A stretch of 19,302 bases of DNA, taken from positions 1-19,302 of the forward strand of contig VERS01000001.1 in NCBI GenBank assembly GCA_018882545.1. The letters run 5' to 3'. The stretch comes from Mycobacterium sp. (lineage in GTDB: Bacteria; Actinomycetota; Actinomycetes; Mycobacteriales; Mycobacteriaceae). The notes below the pieces were generated by a model. The model had not been told where the DNA came from. It saw only the letters and a program-made list of their open reading frames with translations, and searched no databases. Shown piece after piece: positions 13,400-19,302 of this stretch. A program made the translations under genes and the position numbers. Positions within the stretch are counted from its first letter, which is position 1; every line of letters begins with the position of its first letter.

Positions 13400-16300
13400 C
13401 TCCACGAAAGCATTCAGGGCTGCGATGAGCCGCATCTCATCGAGCGATCTCGCCGGGGTATCGAGTAGTTCATTGGTGCAGACGAGGTAAGCGAGGCAAC
13501 GTGCTCGACTGATCGCGACATTAAGCCTGCTGCGGGAGAACAGAAAGTCCTTGCCGTGGACGACGCTCTCGCCGCTTGAGGTCGCCATACTGAAGAGCAC
13601 CACCGCCGCTTCCTGACCCTGGAACTTGTCCACGGTGCCGACTTCGACTCCCGTTGTGTCGGAATGTTCGTCCAGTCGTTCTCGCAGTAAGCGGCGTTGG
13701 TCGTTGTAGGGGGTAACGACCACAAAGTCTCTGGGACGTAGTGGTCTTGCGTTGCCCTTGTGATCGGTCCATTCGGTGCCGATGAGTTGTCGAATCTGTT
13801 CAACGACGAGGGCCGCTTCCTCAACTGAGGAGGTGGTGTTTCCGCCATGGTTTGCGGGAAGCCACCGTAGTCCTGTTCCCGCGGAGGTGTTTTGCCGCGC
13901 ACAGTCGGGATGGCTCTTGAGTCGACCGCCGTAAATCTGTTGGGAGATGAACTCACAGACGTCGGGGTGCATCCGGCGACTCGTGTCGAGGAATACCCCG
14001 CGAGTGACAGGGATCGTGGTGGCTTCGCCGAGGACGTGTTCCAAGACGCTGCGGCCGCTGCCACCGGGGTGTGAGGCCTGGGTCACCTGCGGGAGTTGCA
14101 GCGGGTCCCCTACAAGCAGCAGGTTGCGCGCAGACAGTGAGGCGGCGAGGGTGTCGGCTATTGACATCTGACCAGCTTCGTCGATGACGAGTATGTCGAC
14201 GGGTTCCGCGTCCCTCATCTCTTGTGAGGCGAACACCCACGTTGTGCCAGCCACGAGGTTGTATTCCGATTGTGAACAGGCGCTGTTGTTTCCCAGTTTG
14301 AGGGCGGATTTGAGGTCGGCCGGCAGTCCGTCGGAGCCGCTTGACTGACGGACTCCCCGGAGCGAATCTGTGTCTCCGTTCTTCTCGAAGACCTTGGCGA
14401 CCTGCTTGAGAAGGTTGTTGATGGCGGGATGGCTGACGGCGGTAATGCCGACTCGCTTGCCGTCCATGATGAGAGCGTGGATGACGTGTGCGGCGGTGTG
14501 GGTCTTTCCGGTTCCCGGCGGTCCTTGTATTGCCAGGAAGCTGCGGTCCAGGCGGGCGACTTGGTCTGACAGCGCAGAGATGTCCGTGGCGAATCCGATA
14601 TCGCCGACGTTGACGCCGGTCAGCCGAGGCAAGTCAGAGCGGAGCAGCGCGGTTGTCGCGTTGTCATGCCATCCACTACGAAGGACTTCTTCGGCGAACT
14701 GTTGCAGTGCTTGGGGTTTCGGCCTGGCTTCGATCCAATCGTGGTGAGCGACTGCCCGAGGGATCGGGGCCGATTCCCTGAGTTCCTCATTCCATACCAG
14801 GTCGAGTTGATTGGCGGCGCGGTCCAGCTGCGCAATGCGCGTGGAGTAAAGCCGCGGTTCGTCGGATGCGAAAAGAACCTCCCCGCTGGCGCGAGGAAAC
14901 TTCTCCAACTGCTGGGCGGGAAACGAGAACCGCATACCGGGGGTGATCGGCTTGCCACTTTTCTTGTGGAGCCTTTCGAACTCGCCCTCGAAGTTCAACT
15001 CACCGATGAGCTCCGGGTCAGAGAGTTGGTCTTCGGGATCCCCGGCGAGCTTGACCAGCTTGAGGCCGTAATAGGCGCGCCGTTCACGCCTCCAATAGCC
15101 GAGGAGGTCGCCCAGAAAGTGCTCGTTTCCACCGCGGGCATGGAGCTGGACGATAGTGTCGTCGAGTTCGAGATCGTCGTCCTCGGGCTCGAGGTACGCC
15201 TCGCGCCAAACCGTGTCGGGTGGCCTGTTGGCGACGAGCCACTCCCGCAAGGCATGGGTTGCCCGGACGTCGTCTTCGTTATACGCCGCGATTGCAGCCA
15301 GATCCGCCGGATCTCGATGCGTCATGTAGTGCTCATACTTCAGTACCGCGCCGGCGCCCTTGTCGATCTCGTGGCCGCGCTGGAAGTCGGTTAGTTTCTC
15401 CATGCACTTGAGGCTGTAGGACTCGGCACCGATCTGAATGCCGTTGAGCCCTACCTCGTAGAGATCAACGAAGGCGCCCGTGTCGATGAGCTCCTTGAGT
15501 TGAGTTTCGGCCTCGGGATGGCCATCGGTGATTGCCTGCAGGGTGGAGCGTTCTGTGTGGTTGTAGTGATAGACGTGCATCCCGGTGAACTGTTCGCGTC
15601 GGGTGGCGAGGTAGGCGATCAAGGCGCTGGCAGAGTCAATCTCTTCCTGCTTATCGTGCGCCCACCAGGCCTTGTAGCGCCAATTGCCGCTGGTATCGCG
15701 ATGGAGAAGCCCGAAGAGAAACATCAAGCCGGTTTCAGGGCGCCACAGTGGATGGCCCTCGTAGTCGATGAAAACGTCTCCGTCGTCCGGCCGCGGTAGC
15801 TTCTGGAGCCCGAGGCCCCATTTGGTTTCCTCGTCCTCGGACTCAGCCAAGCTGAACGGCATGTCGTCCTGGCCGAGCGCCGCCTGTTGAAGTTTGGCTT
15901 GTTGGGTCAAGCGTTTGACCCGCTCGCTCCTCAGGCTCTCGATCGCATCCGCAGCCGGGTATTCCAAGGCTGCGAGATGAGTCAGTGTCGAAATGCCGGC
16001 ATCCGCGAGGACGTCGATTTCGGGTCGTCGGATGCCGGCGACGTAGAAGAGCGAGTCTTCTTTCCGTAGCTGCTGATCGCACAGACTGCTGAATTCACAG
16101 TAGTCGCAATGGCTGCAGGGCTGCGGCGCGGTGCCAGCCTGCGGGCCGGCGTCGAGGGAGGCAGCGAGACGTCCGCGCAATCGGTGCCAGTAGGGCCGAA
16201 AATCGTTGGTGCGCAGTGATTCGATATCGCCGGAGCCGAGCCACAGGTGTATGGCTCGGGGATCGACTCCGGTGAGGTCTTTGATGGCGTCGGCGTAGAA

Positions 16301-16744
16301 GCAGAGCTGCAATACGTGGCCTGGCCGTGCCTCGGTGCGTGCAAGCTTCGCGTCGACGGGCTCGTAGCGAACTGCTCCGCTGTCCGGATCGGTCTTCTTG
16401 ATGAGGAAATCGGAAATGCCACGCATGCCGTCGAAGATGAAGGGCATTTGATAGATGACGTCATATTCCCCGGCGAGTGGATTGCCGACATCTGTGACCC
16501 ACTGTTGGAAGCTCCTGCCGGATCTTGGCTCGACTTCCAGGATGTTCGCGCCCTGTTGCCGGTATGCCGCGAGGCAGGCTTCTTCGTGTTCAAGACCCTT
16601 TGCCATGACCAATTCCGCGAAGGAACCGAAAACAGACTTGGGCTGGGTAAGGAGGCCTTCCTCGACCCTGGTCTGCAACGTCAGGTAGTGCGGGCATTCG
16701 AGCCAGGCACTGACCTTGGACGGTGTGATGAGACGCTGTTTCAC
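13385..16744 (-). CDS. TM0106-type RecB-like nuclease fused to RNase H-like domain and SF1 DNA2-like helicase
   Basis: GTG at 16744 is chosen because AAGGGGG (16750-16756) lies 5 bases upstream; a TTG at 16795 would add 17 residues. The 1119-residue product has three parts. Residues 1-225 are a Cas4/RecB-like nuclease: C17 in WLECPHYL, D112 in ISDFLIKK, D131-A-K133 in EPVDAKLA, and C213/C216/C222 in HCDYCEFSSLC; C17 plus these three would hold an Fe-S cluster. Residues about 320-505 look like a DEDD-type RNase H exonuclease (FIDYEGHP, VYHYNHTERSTL, YNEDDVRATHAL). Residues about 700-1119 are an SF1 helicase: Walker A GPPGTGKTHT (K747), Walker B VIDEAGQ, GDPLQLPQV, TVDKFQGQE and NVAISRAR. It should unwind and degrade nucleic acid in the cytoplasm. 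It converges on the methyltransferase operon and diverges from the EVE-McrB gene, so it is its own transcription unit. A defence role is inferred from context. Confidence 0.9.
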   Translation of the reverse strand: MKQRLITPSKVSAWLECPHYLTLQTRVEEGLLTQPKSVFGSFAELVMAKGLEHEEACLAAYRQQGANILEVEPRSGRSFQQWVTDVGNPLAGEYDVIYQMPFIFDGMRGISDFLIKKTDPDSGAVRYEPVDAKLARTEARPGHVLQLCFYADAIKDLTGVDPRAIHLWLGSGDIESLRTNDFRPYWHRLRGRLAASLDAGPQAGTAPQPCSHCDYCEFSSLCDQQLRKEDSLFYVAGIRRPEIDVLADAGISTLTHLAALEYPAADAIESLRSERVKRLTQQAKLQQAALGQDDMPFSLAESEDEETKWGLGLQKLPRPDDGDVFIDYEGHPLWRPETGLMFLFGLLHRDTSGNWRYKAWWAHDKQEEIDSASALIAYLATRREQFTGMHVYHYNHTERSTLQAITDGHPEAETQLKELIDTGAFVDLYEVGLNGIQIGAESYSLKCMEKLTDFQRGHEIDKGAGAVLKYEHYMTHRDPADLAAIAAYNEDDVRATHALREWLVANRPPDTVWREAYLEPEDDDLELDDTIVQLHARGGNEHFLGDLLGYWRRERRAYYGLKLVKLAGDPEDQLSDPELIGELNFEGEFERLHKKSGKPITPGMRFSFPAQQLEKFPRASGEVLFASDEPRLYSTRIAQLDRAANQLDLVWNEELRESAPIPRAVAHHDWIEARPKPQALQQFAEEVLRSGWHDNATTALLRSDLPRLTGVNVGDIGFATDISALSDQVARLDRSFLAIQGPPGTGKTHTAAHVIHALIMDGKRVGITAVSHPAINNLLKQVAKVFEKNGDTDSLRGVRQSSGSDGLPADLKSALKLGNNSACSQSEYNLVAGTTWVFASQEMRDAEPVDILVIDEAGQMSIADTLAASLSARNLLLVGDPLQLPQVTQASHPGGSGRSVLEHVLGEATTIPVTRGVFLDTSRRMHPDVCEFISQQIYGGRLKSHPDCARQNTSAGTGLRWLPANHGGNTTSSVEEAALVVEQIRQLIGTEWTDHKGNARPLRPRDFVVVTPYNDQRRLLRERLDEHSDTTGVEVGTVDKFQGQEAAVVLFSMATSSGESVVHGKDFLFSRSRLNVAISRARCLAYLVCTNELLDTPARSLDEMRLIAALNAFVEWAER

Positions 16745-16975
16745 CGGGACCCCCTTTTTCCTGCGGGAGCAGGTTATCGCGGACCGGTCAATCAATTCAG
16801 GGGTTCCTACAGGCGTGGCAGCGGGCGGCGCTGTACTACCCGGGACTTCATCCGTATGCCCTAGTTGGGTTCAGAGCGCGGCGACCAGTGGGGTGCGCTG
16901 AATTGGCTCGCGGGCCAAGCTAGCGAGATCGCCATCTGTAGGTCCCTTGTCTTACGGGCCTTGTAACGTGCCGAT
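16745..16975. promoter_or_regulatory. divergent intergenic region between nuclease-helicase and EVE-McrB genes
   Basis: These 231 bases hold the control signals of both divergent genes. On the minus strand, AAGGGGG (16756-16750) is a strong Shine-Dalgarno for the helicase. A small hairpin, CCTGC-GGGA-GCAGG (16760-16773), sits just upstream of it and could affect initiation. On the plus strand, TAACGT at 16964-16969 is a good leaderless -10. I found no coding sequence, long repeat or convincing -35 box in the middle part. Confidence 0.5.
16964..16969 (+). promoter_or_regulatory. candidate leaderless -10 element TAACGT
   Basis: TAACGT fits the actinobacterial -10 pattern TANNNT and ends 6 bases before the ATG at 16976. 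Transcription would then start at or next to the A of the start codon. No Shine-Dalgarno is present, which agrees with a leaderless mRNA. No -35 box is evident. Confidence 0.45.
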
Positions 16976-18880
16976 ATGCAAGAAGCGATGCGGGAGGTAA
17001 TGCGGCTCCAGGGGGAGTTTTCGGCCTCGAACACTGAACCCATGAAGCGGCGGAGACAGATCGTTTGCCACGTCATCCCGGACGAGTTTCGGGAGGGACT
17101 GGCATCGTTGATCCAACAATCAGGTATCGCAGACCTGCAGGTGGAAGGCAGTAACGGATCCGGACTCAACACCGCGATTCCCTGGGTTCGCCTCTACTCG
17201 AAGGCACTGTCACCAAGTGCAACCAACGGTTGGTACTTAGTCGTGCTTTTCTCTGCCGACGGCAAGCGTATTTATCTGAGTCTAATGCAGGGGACCACAG
17301 AGTGGTCCAAGGGCGAATTCAAACCGAAGTCACCAGACGTGTTGAAGCAGAGGGCCGCTTTTGCCCGCCGAGCGCTTACCCAGAGGGGCATTCTGCCGCA
17401 AGGTTGGCACGAGAGCATCAGTTTGCGGACGAAGTCGAGCAAGTTAGGCGAGGCCTATGAGAACGGCAACATCGTCGCGATGGAATACACGCTCGACTCC
17501 CTGCCTTCTGACGAAGAGTTCCAGACGGACATTCGTGACGGACTGGTTGCTTTAGGAGCCCTGTACGAAGCAGGCGACGACTACGCCGAGCCTGACGGAG
17601 CCCGCAAGGTGTGGATCTTTCAGGCCAACCCGAAGCACTTCGACTTGGTGGCTTACCTCGACGCGCCCTCGACGGAATTGGGCGCCGTAGACTCCTGGAG
17701 CGTTCGGCGGTATGAGGATCAAATCCGTGATGGCGACATAGTTCTGCTCTGGTCGGCCGGAAAGTCCGCTGGCATCTATGGGGTCGGGACGATCGTGGGG
17801 TCAACCTATGACAGGCCGCGCCAAGAATGGGAGAGCGACGATGCACCTGATATCGGGCGCGCGATTGACTATCGACTGGACCGCGCGTTCGTTGACCGAC
17901 CGATTTTGCGCAGCGACCTGCTTCAGGATCCCGTCCTCAAGGGACTGTCGATAATCCGGCAGCCGAACGGCACTAACTTTCCAGTAACCCCAGAACAGTG
18001 GGCGGCACTACAACCACTACTACGCGATGACGTCGAACCTATTCCTGTCGATCTTGAGCGGTTGGTTCACGAGACACATTGGTCCCCAGAAGAATTGCTG
18101 GAGATCGTTGAAACATTTGATCGGCGGCAGCAGATCATCCTCGCAGGACCTCCTGGGACGGGGAAGACGTGGGTCGCCAAGGCGATCGCGCGCGCTCTCA
18201 CCGGTTATAGACACGATGCCGTGGAGATCGTGCAATTCCACCCCTCCTACGCCTACGAGGATTTCGTAGAGGGTCTGCATCTGGTTGAAAAGGGCGACAA
18301 AGTGGTCTTCAGCCCAGTCGCTGGCAAGCTCATTCGCGTAGCCGAATTAGCACGGAAAACCAGCCATCCGATAGCGCTCATCATCGACGAAATCAACAGG
18401 GCCAACATCCCGAGCGTCTTCGGTGAACTGCTGTATCTCCTCGAATACCGCGACGAGACGATTGAGCTCTTACACCGCCAACACTTCTCCCTTCCAAAAA
18501 ACTTGTACATTATCGCGACGATGAACACCGCTGACCGAAGCGTCCGATCGATCGACACAGCACTCAGGAGACGTTTCGAAATTTTCGAATGCCCTCCGCG
18601 GCCGGACATTCTTGATTCCTACTTTGATCGGAACGAAACCGAAGTCGCGGGATTGGGGCAGGGCCTCAAGAAACTCAACGACGCGCTTAAGTCACAGCTC
18701 GATCGCCACCACACGATCGGCCACAGCTTTTTCATGGAGGCCGACTTCAGCTATGACGACTTGCAGCGCACCTGGGAGAGGCAGATAGGCCCCCTACTCG
18801 AGGAATACTTCTTCGACCAACCGGACGTCGCAGAGGGTTACCGCTGGGAAGCCTTCTGGCCCAGGAGCTCATCGACTTGA
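16976..18880 (+). CDS. McrB-like AAA+ protein with DUF3578 and EVE domains (type IV restriction subunit)
   Basis: The 634-residue product has three domains. Residues 1-150 match the MrcB-type N-terminal domain (DUF3578), with GSNGSGLNTAIPWVRLYSK (58-76) and YLSLMQGTTEW (100-110). Residues about 211-345 are an EVE domain: VWIFQANPKHFDL, then IRDGDIVLLWSAGKSAGIYG (250-269); this PUA/YTH-like fold binds modified bases such as 5-methyl- or 5-hydroxymethylcytosine. Residues 380-634 are the McrB motor: Walker A GPPGTGKT (391-398), IIDEINRANIPSVFGELL with D471-E472, and ATMNTADRS with N517. The EVE reader feeding a McrB motor suggests restriction of modified DNA. The start has no Shine-Dalgarno but a -10-like TAACGT 6 bases upstream. 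Its stop overlaps the McrC partner (TTGA). It differs from the other McrB here in every domain except the motor. Confidence 0.92.
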   Translation: MQEAMREVMRLQGEFSASNTEPMKRRRQIVCHVIPDEFREGLASLIQQSGIADLQVEGSNGSGLNTAIPWVRLYSKALSPSATNGWYLVVLFSADGKRIYLSLMQGTTEWSKGEFKPKSPDVLKQRAAFARRALTQRGILPQGWHESISLRTKSSKLGEAYENGNIVAMEYTLDSLPSDEEFQTDIRDGLVALGALYEAGDDYAEPDGARKVWIFQANPKHFDLVAYLDAPSTELGAVDSWSVRRYEDQIRDGDIVLLWSAGKSAGIYGVGTIVGSTYDRPRQEWESDDAPDIGRAIDYRLDRAFVDRPILRSDLLQDPVLKGLSIIRQPNGTNFPVTPEQWAALQPLLRDDVEPIPVDLERLVHETHWSPEELLEIVETFDRRQQIILAGPPGTGKTWVAKAIARALTGYRHDAVEIVQFHPSYAYEDFVEGLHLVEKGDKVVFSPVAGKLIRVAELARKTSHPIALIIDEINRANIPSVFGELLYLLEYRDETIELLHRQHFSLPKNLYIIATMNTADRSVRSIDTALRRRFEIFECPPRPDILDSYFDRNETEVAGLGQGLKKLNDALKSQLDRHHTIGHSFFMEADFSYDDLQRTWERQIGPLLEEYFFDQPDVAEGYRWEAFWPRSSST

Positions 18881-19302
18881 GTCCTCCACTGTTGGAAGAG
18901 TCGCGCGTATCAACTATCTCGCTGACTCAGGCACAGGCCGGCGCACTGCGAACGGTCGGACTCGCATTGCGGTCGCGGAAATCCTGGTGGGGCGGCGACG
19001 CTGACCCCGAGGACCTAGAGCAGTCGGAACGCACGGCCATTCGAGTGGATCAGCGGCCTGATGGTGATTACGAGGTCGTCGTCTACAACGCTGTCGGGGT
19101 TATTGGGCTTCCAGAACTCCAGTTGGTAATCGGACCCAAGATCCCCATGAACCACCTCCTGTACTTGTTTGCTACATCGTCGGAGCTACCAGCGAATTCA
19201 ACGCACGACGTCGTCAGCGTTGGAAACGATGCGAATCTGTTTGAACTGATTGCGCGCTGGTTCCTCGAGGCAACGGAAAAGCTTCTACGACTTGGGCTCG
19301 AC
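18877..19302 (+). CDS. McrC-like protein, N-terminal part (cut by right edge)
   Basis: A TTG at 18877 overlapping the stop of the EVE-McrB gene opens a frame of 142 codons running without a stop to the window end. The visible part (MSPPLLEESRVSTISLTQAQ onward) contains ELQLVIGPKIPMNHLLYLF at about 86-104, which matches the McrC N-terminal pattern of a beta strand, Ile-x-Pro-Lys-Ile, then a helix with L-x-Y-x-L/M-F. The nuclease half with the PD-(D/E)XK residues lies beyond the window. The position directly after a McrB gene, with a 4-base overlap, supports a McrB-McrC pair. Its sequence is unlike the McrC at 9891-11099, so the two pairs are separate lineages rather than a duplication. Confidence 0.85.
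   Translation, partial: MSPPLLEESRVSTISLTQAQAGALRTVGLALRSRKSWWGGDADPEDLEQSERTAIRVDQRPDGDYEVVVYNAVGVIGLPELQLVIGPKIPMNHLLYLFATSSELPANSTHDVVSVGNDANLFELIARWFLEATEKLLRLGLD

Noticed and set aside
14666..15394. 242-codon plus-strand ORF inside the nuclease-helicase gene
   Set aside because: It lies antisense to a well-supported 1119-residue protein; its Leu/Glu/Val-rich composition reflects the opposite-strand codon pattern.
8071..18880. Duplication of one McrBC pair
   Set aside because: The two McrB proteins share only the AAA+ motor; the N-terminal domains and the McrC sequences are unrelated in detail, so they are separate systems.
1..19302. CRISPR-associated transposon (CAST) interpretation
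   Set aside because: No cas genes, no repeat-spacer array and no short CRISPR-like direct repeats were seen; the TniQ proteins are of TnsD size.

Overview
The window is GC-rich and uses GTG and TTG starts. Several genes begin without a Shine-Dalgarno, and at least one looks leaderless. Together this points to an actinobacterium, perhaps Mycobacteriales; the genus cannot be read from the sequence. Almost all of the window is accessory DNA. It holds the complete core of a Tn7-like transposon followed by a dense anti-phage and restriction island. No CRISPR array, tRNA or rRNA was seen.

Left edge (1-436): the N-terminal part of an XRE-type repressor runs leftward off the window. It is divided from the transposition genes by about 250 bases containing an inverted repeat, three tandem RNA hairpins and a strong Shine-Dalgarno that serves a short leader ORF. 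Transposition module (505-7740): tnsA, tnsB, tnsC and two tniQ/tnsD-like genes lie on one strand as a tightly packed operon, with overlaps at A/B and C/Q. TnsA and TnsB would form the heteromeric transposase, TnsC the ATP-dependent regulator, and the two TniQ proteins the target selectors. There are no Cas genes, so targeting is presumably protein-based.

First cargo block (8071-13356): a McrB-like AAA+ protein, a McrC-like nuclease and two different m5C DNA methyltransferases lie on the plus strand with stop/start overlaps. This is the architecture of LlaJI-type restriction-modification: two restriction subunits plus two m5C methyltransferases, which in LlaJI protect the two strands of an asymmetric site. 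A perfect 12-bp stem (13366-13399) ends this block.

Second cargo block (13385-19302): a 1119-residue minus-strand protein combines a Cas4/RecB-like Fe-S nuclease, a DEDD-type RNase H-like domain and an SF1 DNA2-like helicase. Diverging from it is a DUF3578-EVE-McrB AAA+ protein followed by a McrC-like protein cut by the right edge, which looks like a modification-dependent (type IV) restriction pair. The island thus puts methylating and probably methyl-sensing restriction side by side, next to a transposon core likely to mobilise it. The far transposon end is not in the window, so whether all the cargo lies inside the element is an inference.
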